A DNA stretch of 64,000 nucleotides from NCBI GenBank assembly GCA_009760885.1, contig CM019701.1:35912697-35976696 (forward strand), read 5' to 3'. How positions within the stretch are numbered: the first letter of the stretch is position 1; each line of letters starts with the position of its first letter. Below are positions 1 to 11,068 of the stretch, in pieces. The notes under the pieces were generated by a model. That model searched no databases and was not told where the DNA came from. It saw nothing but the letters and a program-made list of their open reading frames with translations. The position numbers and the translations under genes are program-made. This DNA comes from Achatina immaculata (taxonomy: Eukaryota; Mollusca; Gastropoda; Stylommatophora; Achatinidae).

Positions 1-1205
1 CTTATGACGGAAATGGGTAGCCTCAGTGCTTCTAAGGAGAACTGTGGCACTGTGATATGAATCTTGAACCTCGGAGCCAATGCGCCAGGATTACATCAAA
101 AGCCTCTCCACTGTCACCAATGCTTTTTAACATATACACTGCCAGGACTGCACAGCTACACCAGACTGACCGTGGTCAAATACTCACATATGGAGACGAC
201 ATCCTGACATATGTAAATTCCAGACAGATGATATTTGCAACACATAGGAAAATATTAACCATATCATGGGGTGGTGCGAGTACAACAACGCAGTGATAAA
301 CCTCAGCAAGGTCAAACTCCTGTAGTGCTCATTAGACAACAGATCTGCGAAGACCATCCTTACCGCAGTACAATGGAATGGCGGAACCTTCAAGAGAAAA
401 CAGTGTCTGAAATACGTTGGGATCACATTTGATAGGACGCTATCTTTCAACCACCAAGTGGACATGGTCATTCAGAAGGCTAAGAGAGGGCTCAGTGCAA
501 TAAAGACCATGGTAGGTGCTGGTCTGCCACAACGGACACCCTTCCTGAACACTTGGTGATGTCGTTGATTGATTATGGCCTCGGCCTTCTGACTTTGTCT
601 ACGACTCAGATAACCAGGCCTGAAATAATCCAAAATGAGGCCATGAGAGCAGTTCTGGGGTGCACTAGAGATATTCCGATATGCGATACTTGCTGCATAT
701 ATGCCAAGTAAGGCACAAGTATGCGCAAGTGAAGACGTATCTCAGAATTCCCGGCACAGAAAACCAGCCCCTTCTACCACAGATGAACTCAGCAACGGGT
801 AAACATATTAAGCGAGGGAGATCTTAGATGGCAGAGACAAAAGAAACACTGTCAGCGGTCTATGACCCAGAACAGATCTTTCTAGAATCGGAATAGACTA
901 AAGTGTCAAACATGCAAGACCTAATAAAGGTCGTAACAAAGCGTGGCCGTGAATGCCGTGACTGGGCTCAGGGTAGAAATTCAAGTATAGGAACATATTT
1001 AGCTACACTCCAAATCACATGACCATGGATGAGTCCGTGGTGCGAGGCTTAAAAAGTGGATAAGGCTCTGTTGTCTATCGTAACGGCAAACTGGTTGCAA
1101 GTAAATCAGGAACCTTTGCAACCACCACTTCGAGCATGATGGAGGTTATGGTAGCATCAGAAGCAATTTCCTTTTTAGTGGAGCAGGGGGACTCGCATGG
1201 GGTTA
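1..1205 (+). pseudogene. LINE-K relic: reverse transcriptase and RNase H (I/Jockey-like)
   Basis: A decayed non-LTR retrotransposon running off the left edge. An open stretch at 57-296 carries the RT block SPLSPMLFNIYT and then LTYGDDILTYV, which matches the catalytic (Y/F)xDD region with Y-G-D-D. Further on, split over frames with many stops, come LKYVGITFDRTLSFNHQV (380-460) and an RNase H-like stretch around 1060-1200 (VVYRNGK...TTTSSMMEVM). The RNase H acidic residues are partly lost: the usual Y-T-D-G reads Y-R-N-G, while the E of MEV remains. It resembles the minus-strand LINE-K at 19.6-23.4 kb. The order RT then RNase H is typical of I/Jockey-group elements in arthropods. Not functional. 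Confidence 0.75.
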
Positions 1206-1730
1206 TTGTGAAGAATTCCCAAAGCATGTTACAGGGAAGTGAGAGACAGTTTTTTTCTGCAGGGAGTGAATCCAGCTTCTATAGGGCTCTCATTTGTCCA
1301 GCAGTCTGACGTGGATCTACTGCACAGGTCACGCAGGAGTCAACGATGGGACCCCGAAACTGCACCCCTCAAAACAACACAGTCTCTAACCCTGTCATCT
1401 CTGGCTAGCTTGCTATCCGCGAATAGAAAGATTAGACACGTTAACACATCACATCTTCACAGTCATAACGATCAAACACGTAACTTCATGATGATCATGG
1501 GAAAATAATAATCATTTTAATCAGAAAACAGAAAACATATCACAAACGACAATTGAGAACCATGAAAACTGTTGCATCGCAAACAGGAGCACACAGAGAG
1601 AAAGGTTAGACACTTCATAAATTCAAACTACTCGAAAAAAAATAACTGTCACCGTTTGTGACACTCATATTAATTATACATAAACTCCAAATGACCACTC
1701 TTCAAAAGAAGGCCTCACTTTGTTACCTTG
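1206..1730. other. no gene recognised
   Basis: Contains an 89-codon open frame (1239-1508) without recognisable domains. Otherwise AT-rich sequence with nothing assignable. Confidence 0.4.
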
Positions 1731-1743
1731 TGCAAATCGCACT

Positions 1744-1912
1744 CTCTCTCTCTGTGAACCTTAAGTGCCCAGGGCACATAGGGCTTCTGCAAGTGTTTTC
1801 CACAAATGCCTGTTCTTTGCCTTCCTCTCCGCTCCTGCTCAGGTGAGCCCTCCACCACCCAACATCCCCTCTGTTGTTCCTCTCCATGTCTCCCCTGGTC
1901 CACCCCCACTTC
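1744..1912 (-). mobile_element. LINE-E 3' fragment (169 bp) with TSD
   Basis: A 5'-truncated copy of LINE-E. On the plus strand it opens with a (CT)n tail followed by the family's 3' end (gaaccttaagtgcccagggc) and runs into its C-terminal coding region. It is flanked by the perfect 13-bp duplication TGCAAATCGCACT at 1731-1743 and 1913-1925, so both ends are certain. The other copies are at 6862, 16760, 36690 and 62353. Confidence 0.9.
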
Positions 1913-1925
1913 TGCAAATCGCACT

Positions 1926-2404
1926 AATGTTTAGAAAATGTATATTCATCACGAAACACTCATGAGTTACAATCAGAAATACTCAGCGAACATTTCTACT
2001 CATGAAAACCAATAATCAAATCACACAGTTTTCACTACTGCATTTGACTACCAAAATAATTTCACTCAAATGAAATGATCAATTCACTTCATCAAATCTA
2101 TGAAATACAACAATATGAATGAGAACTTGTGACACTTCTATGCACGAATCGTGAAACACCAAAGTATAAAGGCGCAAAAATCCTTTGACCGTACACATTT
2201 TTTATCTGACGACATACATGATTAATGATTCAACAATAGATGACCTCACTGAAATGACATGTAAAACAAGCTCAACACAATAACGGAAAAATGACAGTTT
2301 TAAATGCGCGCATAGCTTACAACAGAGCAATGATAATTTCAAGTGGAAGTGCAATCAATCGACAAATCAATATGGCAAGATCGATCAATGATGATTCATG
2401 AACA
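1926..2404. other. AT-rich, no feature seen
   Basis: No coding signature or repeat identity recognised. Confidence 0.4.
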
Positions 2405-2415
2405 CATATTTAAAT

Positions 2416-3051
2416 TCATTCATTCATTCATTTGCATGTCCTTTGCGGAACTTTGCTTCCCTAACAGCACTACTGTAGGCCTCTCGGTTGTGAACAAAAT
2501 GGCCTGCTGCTGATGCATCCATTCGCAGATCATCAACGATGTCTTGCAGCCATCTTCGCCTTGGTCTTCCTCTCTTTCTTTTCCCCATTATGTACCCTTT
2601 CAAGCCGGTCTTTTCTGAATTATCTTGACGTTTAATGTGTCCAAAATATTTAAGTTTTCTCTCTTTAATCCTATTTACTAGCCAGCCTTCTTCAATATTT
2701 AGTATGGATATATTTGTTCTTTTTTGTGTCCATAATATTTGAAGAACTCTTCTGTAGCATTAACATTCAAATGCATTTATGAGTTTCTCAGCTGTTTTGT
2801 TAAGTGTCCAGATCTCATAGGCATATGTTGCGATAGGAAAGATGCATGCCCTTAAAAATCTTATTTTTGTGGTTTTGTCTGTTCCTCTCCACAGATTGTT
2901 TAGGTATTTTACTTTCTGAAGAGCGATAGATGTCCTCTTTTTAATTTCCCACATTGTATCTCCATTATTAGTTATTAGTGATCCAAGATATTAAAAATCT
3001 CCACTTCTTCCAGTTTTTCCTCATTGATACCTTGTTTGTTTTGTCAATTGT
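2416..3051 (-). mobile_element. LINE-A 3' fragment with (TGAA)n tail
   Basis: Reverse-strand 3' part of LINE-A. The tail reads as CATT repeats at 2416-2430, followed by the family's C-terminal sequence (GKRKRGRPRRRW-type block in the reverse complement) and the TWTLNKTAEK region with frameshifts. The 64-codon frame 2760-2954 (WEIKKRTSIALQKV) is a piece of it. Flanks CATATTTAAAT (2405-2415) and CATACTTAAAT (3052-3062) look like an 11-bp target-site duplication with one mismatch. Part of the middle is altered compared with the copy at 37.9 kb. Confidence 0.85.
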
Positions 3052-3062
3052 CATACTTAAAT

Positions 3063-3928
3063 ACTTCTATATAATACGGAAACATCTACAGTTTACCACA
3101 ATATACAGTTTATTACATAAAATCAACGTACACTTCTTCTATCAACAAATCTTACAGTTAAATCTGCATTAAACAAACATTAGACATACAACAACTTAAA
3201 CAATTTGAGGGAAGCGCAGTTGGAGATCATAACAGGGGACGATACTACAAAATACGTATACACTAAATCCATTAGACAAATAACGATAACACGCTCCCTC
3301 ACTATTTTCTCTGGCCGTACCTTGACACAAACAACAGACGAATGAACAGGTCAACTATACGTTACTAACTGGATGATACACACAAGCCAGTCACGTGCCC
3401 CAAATCACGAGGCACTTCTTCGATCTTCCCGGTCGGCAGCACCGAAAAGCCAAAGTCAGCAACCTTCACAGGAGACTGCAAGAGCCACTTTGAACAGGTT
3501 GCGTATGGAGGACGACATCTTGTTAAATGACAACAGTCACATCAGGAGGAAGATCGATTTGGGGAGGAGAGGGGAAGTGGACGTTTTTCTGAACGAAGTA
3601 CTTTAGCGCATATTATTCATAATCAATGTGTGACTGGCCCCATCAGCAAGCGCACGCTTCAATGGTGTTGGAAAGGAAGGCGAAGCATATATGGGAATGC
3701 CTGGAGTGCAGTGATGCTAGACTCTGGCTACAGACTACAGACTACGGTAGCTGCTGAGCAGTGATACATCATCGAAAAATGAAAAATAATATTTAAAAGT
3801 TTTAAAAGCAATACTCTCTTTCCATACTATTTCCTCAAAGTAGTTCGTTAGCATGTTAGTCTTTGAAATTGACACATCAGTTTTAAAATGTTTACCAATG
3901 TCTGAATCAATTTAGTTTGATTAGGAGC
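3063..3928. other. no gene recognised
   Basis: Includes a 77-codon open frame (3373-3606, rich in S, R and Q) with no family resemblance that I can name. No TSD or tail found that would define an insertion. Confidence 0.4.
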
Positions 3929-3941
3929 CAAATAACTGAAT

Positions 3942-5003
3942 CTTACTTCTTACATCTTACATCCTTCCAGTGCCGTTAAACGTCACATAGTTGTTTGCCA
4001 AGTTTTCCTGTTCTTGGCGAGTTTTTCAACTTCATCAAAGGATGCTATGCCTACTAAACTGGCTTCTCTTAACAATTTCCTCTTTAGAGTTTCACGTGGT
4101 CGACCTCTTTTTCTTTTGTCCTGTTGTGCTCCATTGATAGCTTGTTTTGGTATTATCTGATTGTTTCTTCTCATCACATGGCCTACATATGTCCATCTTT
4201 TTCTGATCACCCATGAGACGGGTTGTTGTTTGCGTATCTGTCTTATCTCTGTGTTGTTCTTAAATTCATTCCACTTTATACCAAGTATTTTCCTTAGGCA
4301 TTTGTTTTCAAAAGAGTCTAATTTATTTAGTTGATTTCCAGCTTTCGCATGCATAAATGGGGGTGGATATCATATTTGAATTAAATAATCTTAACTTGGT
4401 TTTTGTGCTTATAGCGTTAGAATTCCATATGTTCTCAAGATTTTTTAAGGACAATGCTGCTTTTGCAATTCTGATTCTTACTTCCTTACTGGTGTCACCA
4501 TCCTGGTCTATGTAACTGCCAAGGTATGCAAATTGGTACTTCATCAACAGCTGTTCCTTCTACGTATATTTTTCATTCTTGATTAATGACAGCTTTCATA
4601 ATTTGTGTTTTGTTTTTGTTCATTTCAAGACCTATTTTGCTAGCCAAGGAAGACATCTGTTTTTTCCTGCATCAATTTCACATTGTCACTGATAAGAGTT
4701 ATGTCATCTGCAAAATCAAGATATTCTGGGTCACATGTACCCAGTCAATGCCGGTTTTACCTGTATAGCATATTTTCATTATAAAATCTATGACCATTCC
4801 AAACAGCAAGGGAGATAATATATATCCTTGTTTCACGCCTGTTTCAATCTGAAACCAATCGCGTAAATCGGTTTCAAGATTTATTAATTCTGCTTCTTTT
4901 GCCATATTGTCCATATACTCCTTTGTGTTTCTTCTGGCTGAATTTTTTTTACTTTATTGGTTAGTTCTTTGTATGTTGTTTTTGCCAAAACCTTCCCAAG
5001 ATT
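3942..5003 (-). pseudogene. LINE-B reverse transcriptase relic, longest copy
   Basis: Non-LTR retrotransposon on the minus strand, 5'-truncated and frameshifted. Order in its own sense: an RT block (FQIETGVKQGYILSPLLF, frame 4699-4914), then a thumb-region piece (FAYLGSYIDQDGDTSKE, frame 4323-4547), then the C-terminal domain (frame 3983-4354: KCLRRILGIKWNEFKN, YVGHVMRRN, RGRPRETLKR). The 3' tail reads cttacatcttacatc on the plus strand. Flanks CAAATAACTGAAT (3929-3941) and CAAATAATTAAAT (5004-5016) are a probable 13-bp duplication with two differences. An APE-type LINE of the RTE/CR1/L2 kind; clade not resolved. Confidence 0.85.
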
Positions 5004-5016
5004 CAAATAATTAAAT

Positions 5017-5190
5017 AAGCAGAGTCAAATAGTTATTGGCAAAATGAACAGACAGTGTTAAATAGTTCTTGTTAAACTAAACAAGTAGAGTCAATAAATT
5101 CCTGGCAAACGGAACAAGTAAACTCAAACTGATCTTGGCAAAACTAACAAGTAAAGTCAAACAATTCTTGGCAAACTGAACAAATAGCGT
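5017..5190. repeat. 33-bp minisatellite, five units
   Basis: Five successive units of 33 bp start at 5017, 5050, 5083, 5116 and 5149, then a partial unit. Each has the form aag-agtcaaa-agtt-ttggcaaa-tgaac with scattered changes. It starts immediately after the 5' end of the LINE-B insertion. Confidence 0.85.
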
Positions 5191-6158
5191 CGGATGAGGT
5201 ATGTGACACTCATTATTTAATACCTTCAGATTGCGCTTGAGATAGTGATGATAAGTGAAGCAAAGGTAGATAATATGTGGTTCAGTTGTATAAAATCATG
5301 GAAGGAGCAAAGAAAGAGAAAAACTGAAACAGAATCTAATAAGAATAATGCACGATAATAATAATAAAAAAATAACAGCCCCAGTATTTCAGCAATACGC
5401 CCTTGTCGAAACATTAAAGGAGACAACAGAAAACACACAAAGAAATGACAAACACGAGCAGTCACAACTCGTATACATGGGAAGTATACACTTATTATTA
5501 GAGCTGGACACAAATTTCGTGATTAGAATCTTGTCTCGTGTAATAAATAAAGATCCACGATTAATGTCCTGACAACACAATTGTGAAATATGGATACATT
5601 TTCGTTTAGGGTTCTCAAATACTTCTTTGGTTTCAGTTATGAACTATTCTGGGTATAGCATGCATTATTGCCCTATCTTATTGGGAAATAGAAACTAGTA
5701 AAGCTGGGTATTACTTGTTTGTTTTTTGAAGGAACCGAAATTTTCGAGTACCCGTTTAATGGAATCGATTCCTCGGGTCTTGATAAATTTGAAAGATGCA
5801 TATAAGACAAGAGAAAATTCCTCCCCCCCCCCGTTTCTCCATATATCTCCACCAGAACCGCTATTAGATCTCAGAGCCATTATCTGCACATAGGGTTTAC
5901 AGTAAGATAAATCGAATCACAGTGAATAAAGAAAATCCAGAAACAGTACTTCAAGAAAAAAATTACCGGACCATAACAAGGACAGTTTTATCTGGGGACA
6001 CTAATAAGTAAACAAATAAAATCAGCTCATTAAATTAGCTTTAATGATTTAAAAAATTGGTGGGAAAATATATGGTCACAGCGTCCCGGTAGGCTGATTA
6101 AGAAAACAGTTGTACTGGTATGGGACAAGGTTTGTGCCCACAGAGAAAAAAAAAGCGT
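5191..6158. other. no gene recognised
   Basis: AT-rich. Overlapping open frames at 5226-5580 on both strands have low-complexity composition and no family signature. Confidence 0.4.
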
Positions 6159-6166
6159 GGAAAACT

Positions 6167-6355
6167 TATCTTATATCTTATATCTTATATCCTTCCCGTG
6201 CCGTTAGACGTCACATAGGGCTCGCAAAGTAGTTCGCCAATATTTCCTGTCTTCGGCGAGTCTTTCAACCTCAACAAAGGATTTTATGCCTGTTAACTTG
6301 GCCTCTTTTAATAATGTTCTCTTCAGAGTTTCACGCGGTCTGCCCCTTTTTCTTC
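6167..6355 (-). mobile_element. LINE-B 3' fragment (189 bp)
   Basis: Minus-strand 3' end of LINE-B: tail of repeated TTATATC, then the conserved end (ccttcccgtgccgttagacg) and the C-terminal peptide RGRPRETLKRTLLKEAKLTG. Flanked by GGAAAACT at 6159-6166 and 6356-6363. Confidence 0.85.
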
Positions 6356-6363
6356 GGAAAACT

Positions 6364-6850
6364 AAGGAATACAAATTGCTGCAGTTCCAGGTGGACTCAC
6401 ATATCAGATACAGCATTGGATATTTCTGTTTAACGAAAGAAGAATGGATGTAATCGGTGAAGAGCCTACAACATGACATTACAACTACTAATATGTATGA
6501 ACAGGTCAATAATTGGTAAAATGTGTAAATGGGTAAATAATGTAAACGGTTAAGTCTTTTAAGGAATGTGGCTTCCACAATGCCTTAGAGGGTACTTGTG
6601 ATAATATTCTGCTTGAAACAGCAGCAATTATTATCCAAATGAGAGAAGTGTTGAATTTTCAAGATGATGATCTAAGTGATGAATTTTCTGAATTTGATGA
6701 TGATGAATGAAATCTTAGACAGTCGTCTTTTATTTCGTACTTTCCTCATTGTGATTACGGGAAGTAACAAAATATTTATAGTTCGCCTAATCATTAGTGT
6801 TATATTTTACACATTCACTGTATTTTAATTTAAAATATTTTGATAAGTGT
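6364..6850. other. no gene recognised
   Basis: AT-rich, with a gatgatgaatttt-type low-complexity patch near 6670-6710. Nothing else seen. Confidence 0.4.
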
Positions 6851-6861
6851 AATAAGTTGAT

Positions 6862-7054
6862 GGACACCACAGGGGAACAGAAGTAAGGGTAGACCAAAAG
6901 AGACATGGAGAAGAACAACAGAAAGGATGTTGAGCAATAGAGGGCTCACCTGGGCAAGAGCAGAAAAAAAGGCGAAGGACAGGCATTTGTGGAAAACCCT
7001 TGCGGAAGCCCCATGTGCACTGGGCACTTAAGGTTCAGAGAGAGAGAGAGAGAG
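6862..7054 (+). mobile_element. LINE-E 3' fragment (193 bp) with (GA)n tail
   Basis: Plus-strand 3' end of LINE-E, from ggacaccacaggggaacag to a GA tail at 7036-7054. Perfect 11-bp target-site duplication AATAAGTTGAT at 6851-6861 and 7055-7065. Confidence 0.9.
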
Positions 7055-7341
7055 AATAAGTTGATTTTGTTCTCAAATAAATTTTAAAGAAATAAAAGCT
7101 ACTGGTTTGTGTGTATTAAAACTTTTTTTTAATGATTAAGTAAGGTAACCGAACGTGATACTACATTTACAATAACATTTGCAAAAAGAAAATTAAACGT
7201 ATAATAAAATACTCATTAAAAACAAACGAAATGATCAGAGATGTATGGTGTAGTTTAGCAAAATGCTAGAAAAAAATACAAGTTAGAAGAAATGGCAAAA
7301 GAGACTATGAGATCACCAATTAGAAATGTAAAATAAACAGT

Positions 7342-7670
7342 CTTATCTTATCTTATATCTTATATCCTTCCCGTGCCGTTAGACGTCACATAGGGCTCGC
7401 AAAGTAGTTCGCCAATTTTTCCTGTCTTCGGCGAGTCTTTCAACCTCATCAAAGGATTTTATGCCTGTTAATTTGGCCTCTCTTAATAATGTTCTCTTCA
7501 GAGTTTCACGCGGTCTGCCCCTTTTTCTTCGGCCTGTTGTGTTCCACTTGATAGCCTGTTTTGGGATTCTCTGCTCATTTCTTCTCATCAAGTGGCCAAC
7601 ATATGTCCATCTCCTTCTCCTGATCACCCGTGAGACTGGTTGTTGTTCAGTCATCTGAATAATAAAAATA
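7342..7670 (-). mobile_element. LINE-B 3' fragment with long C-terminal frame
   Basis: Minus strand. The 91-codon frame 7379-7654 is an intact piece of the LINE-B C-terminus (TEQQPVSRVIRRRRWTYVGH, RKRGRPRETLKRTLLREAK, ending RALCDV), followed by its ATAAG tail. Flanked by AAAATAAACAGT at 7330-7341 and 7671-7682, a perfect 12-bp duplication. Relatively young compared with the other LINE-B pieces, since the frame is open throughout. Confidence 0.9.
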
Positions 7671-7682
7671 AAAATAAACAGT

Positions 7683-10600
7683 AGCAGTCAAATATTTCTT
7701 GTCATGTGTCTTATCTTGTCTCCTTCCTCACATACCTTTCGGTGTTGGGGGGACAAATAGTCATCTTGATATGGCTCGACGATTTGCTTTGTATTATCTT
7801 ATATCCTTCCCGTGCCGTTAAACGTCACATAGGGCTCGCAAGGTAGTTCGGCAATTTTTCCTGTCTTCGGCGAGCCTTTCAATCTCATCAAGGGATTTTA
7901 TACCTATTAATTTGGCCTTTCTTAACAATGTCTTCTTTAGAGTTTCACGTGGTCTGCCTCTTTTTCTTTGGCCTGTTGTGTTCCACTTGATAGCTTGTTT
8001 TGGGATTCTCTGACTGTTTCTTCTCATCACGTGACCATCATATGTCCATCTCCTTTTCCTGATCACCTATGAGACTGGGTGTTGTTCAGTCATCTGTCTT
8101 ATCTCTGCATTGTTCTTGAATTCGTTCCACTTGATGCCGAGTATTTGCTTCGTATAATGGGGTATTTAATGCTTCTGTAATTTCCTCTCTCCATCTCCTG
8201 CGTGGGCGGCATTTTCCTCTGTTACTTAGAAATCTTAATGTGAATGTTTTCTGTGATATACTATCTGGTGATAACCGTGTAACATGACCAAACAATTTGA
8301 CTTGCTGTTTCTGGATATATATCTCTCTCTGGTGTTACTCCAAAATTTGACTTGATGGTGTCATTTCTTATTTGGTCTCTTCTTGTCACATTTAGTATTC
8401 TTCTTAAACATCTAATCTCTGTCGTGATGATTTTTCTTTTCTTCATGGCTGTTAGTGTCCATGTTTGACATTGAAAGCATAGAGTTGGGAGGAAAAATGT
8501 GTTGTACGGTGCCCTTTTTGTTTCGATTGTGATGTATTTGTTTTTCAGTAAAGAAGTCGTTTCTCCAATGACCTGATTTGCTTTATTGCATCTGTTCTCA
8601 ATCTCATTGTCAGTAGTCCCTGAGTATGATATTATGCTACCTGCGTATTTTAAATGTTTCACTTGTTTCAAGGACTGGTTGTCAAGGAAGATCTTTGTTT
8701 GGATTTCTTCTCTCGCTATGGTCATGACTTCCGTTTTTTTCAGCAATGATTTTCATGTTCTGGCTTTTACATGCATTTGCTAAATTATCCATATAGGTAT
8801 TTTTTTCTGATTGGGCTATAAGTGCGTGATCGTCAGTAAAAAAGGAGTTCATTTATGGTCCTCCTATTGGTTATGCTTTCTGGAAGGTGCTGCGGGTTTA
8901 TTGGCATTCTTTATTTGGCTGTGCTGTTGAGCAGCTATGTGGTGGAGTCTTTTTTTACTATGTATATTGGCTTCTTTGCAGATCTGAATGTATGTTATGG
9001 ATAGTAAAGGAGATAGTACACAGCCTTGCCTCACTCCAAATTTTATGATGAATGGTTCAGAGTGTCCTGCATTTGTTCTAACTGTACACTTACTGTTTTC
9101 GTATAGTTTTCTGCACGGGTTTATCAGATGTGTACTAACTCCATAATGCTATAAGATTTCCCACAGTTCATATCTATTTTTTTCTGTCAAATACTTTTTT
9201 CTTGATCTACGTAATCTATGTGCAGTATCTGATTGTGTTCAACTGATTTTTCTGTCTTAGGGAAAACATGGCATCTGTACAGATTCTATTTTCTCTAAAT
9301 CCCATCAGAGTTTAATTTAACTGTGGTTCAATCACTGGTCGCAGTCTGTTCTCTAGGATCTTGCAGAACATTTTTCCAGTATGGGTCAGCAGTTAGATGC
9401 CTCTATATTGGTTGCAGTCCCTTTTACTGGCTTTTTTTCTTCCATATTGGAATAATTACAGCGTTTCTTCAGTCCTGTGGTGTTTCTTGTTTTTCTGATA
9501 CCATGTTATAGAGTCTGTGAAGCCAAGCTCTTTCGCACATTTGATTAACTCATTGAGCATTCCATCACATCCTAGGGGTTTGTTCATTGGGGCCCTTCTG
9601 ATGGCTTCTCTGATTTCATCGTATAGTATGTCTAGTTCCAGTTCTGTGTTGTTGTCATGGGTGGTTTGGCTTGCCTGGGGTGGTATATTGAGTAGCTTGT
9701 CGAACTACTGTCTCCATCGTTGTACTACTCTCTCTGGTTCGCATATTGGAACATCATTATCATCGTTCATAAACTCTGATGGGTCGATGTGCTCTGCTCG
9801 TTTTCTCATTGAACTGATTTTTTAATAAAAGATTTTAGCAGCTTTTTTGTGATTGTTGTTTAATACTTCACTGTATTCATTTTATGATTTTACCTTTGCT
9901 TCTTTTAATACCTACTCAGAGTGTCTTCTTGCAATTCGATGTTCAATGTAGTCTAGGTCTTCTTTACTTCCCATTCATTATTTATATTTATTTTTCTCTT
10001 CTTTTACAGCCTCTTTCACCTCATCATTTCACCATGTTGTTATTTTCAATTCTCTGCCACCTTTTTCTTAGTAACACGATTTCTTTGTTGCTCGCATAAA
10101 GCTGGTTTTGAACAAGGCCAATTCCAATTCAACTTATTTTGTTTCTTTTGGTAATTTATGAACAGTTCTCTTATTTTCTTCTCATATTCTTCTTTCACAT
10201 TCTGTTCCTTGAGCTTGCTTAGTTTTATTGTCTCACTTTTCTTCTTGTGAGTTCTGTTACGGATTTCCCTGTGTGTTCTGATGACCGCTACTACTGCTTT
10301 GTGATCTGTGCTTGAACTCATGTTGGTCTTGCATCTATGACTGACCTTTAATTTCTTGCTAATATGAAATCAGTTTGGCTTCTGCATATCAAATCGTTCC
10401 ATTTGTACCAGGTATATATTTGGGACTCTCTCTGTTCAAAGAATGTGTTTGTGATAAAAAAAGACCATGCTAGCTGCACAGTTCTATGAGTCTGCTACCA
10501 TTTTCATTTCTAACGCACTGCCGGTCACCGAAGGCACCAAAGTGGACTGCTACGTCAGCTTGTACTAGTTCCCAGTGTTGTATTGGAGTCCTTCATGATT

Positions 10601-10693
10601 ATAACATTTTCTTCTTTACTTATGTATCATGGAGGTTGTCAAAGAATTCCTCACATTCTTCCTCCGTGTCTGCTGCATTACAATGAGCATATA
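7683..10693 (-). pseudogene. LINE-C relic: reverse transcriptase and 3' half (interrupted)
   Basis: Long minus-strand non-LTR element, interrupted by a LINE-B at 7797-8142. In its own sense: endonuclease-RT linker (frame 10046-10321, beginning SSSTDHKAVVAVIRTHREI), RT blocks in the reverse complement of 8800-9900 (RRAPMNKPLGCDGM, GFRENRICTDAMFSLRQ, FGVRQGCVLSPLL, a decayed T-D-D catalytic motif), then thumb and C-terminal frames 8261-8746 (KHLKYAGSIISYSGTTDNEI) and 8086-8295 (LFGHVTRLSPDSISQ). Several frameshifts and stops. The endonuclease continues on the far side of the Tigger insertion at 13112-13290. APE-type LINE, clade unresolved. Confidence 0.8.
7797..8142 (-). mobile_element. LINE-B inserted into LINE-C
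   Basis: LINE-B 3' fragment with frame 7818-8066 (IRKRRWTYDGHVMRRN, RGRPRETLKKTLL). Flanks ATTTGCTTTGTATTA (7782-7796) and ATTTGCTTCGTATAA (8143-8157) form a 15-bp duplication with two differences. Removing the insert joins LINE-C's ALNTPLYEAN segment to its own 3' end, so LINE-B came later. Confidence 0.85.
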
Positions 10694-10703
10694 CAGTATT
10701 GAC

Positions 10704-10704
<1 letters not shown>

Positions 10705-10734
<30 letters not shown>
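10705..10734 (+). repeat. C30 homopolymer in the Tigger left terminus
   Basis: Thirty consecutive C residues sit within the left terminal inverted repeat. The equivalent place in the right end is just CCTTG (in reverse complement). This is either a slippage expansion or a sequencing artefact. Confidence 0.85.
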
Positions 10735-10735
<1 letters not shown>

Positions 10736-11068
10736 AATCCGAACGCCTCAGAACTCGAACAACTTGGAATCCGAACGAAAATTTCGAGAAAATTTTATTT
10801 TACCCCTGAATCCGAACGACGAGCACGATGTTCGTATGTGTTTGTGCGTACGTTTTCCCACCCTCGGGCCACCCACACGCTTTTTCGTTCAGTTCCTTAT
10901 CGGAAGCTGTATTGAGAGCATCTCGTGTGATTTTTCGCTGCTAATTCTATGCTTTTATGCCTGTGTTGTGTTATTTTGTTATATAATAACAATTTAGTGT
11001 ATTCGCCATTTGTCCTAAAAAGTTTAGTAAGGAAAATAATAGTAAGAGGAAAGCTGTTAGAGCTACAA

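Noticed and set aside
9323..10099. Series of plus-strand hydrophobic open frames
   Set aside because: Antisense of the LINE-C reverse transcriptase region.
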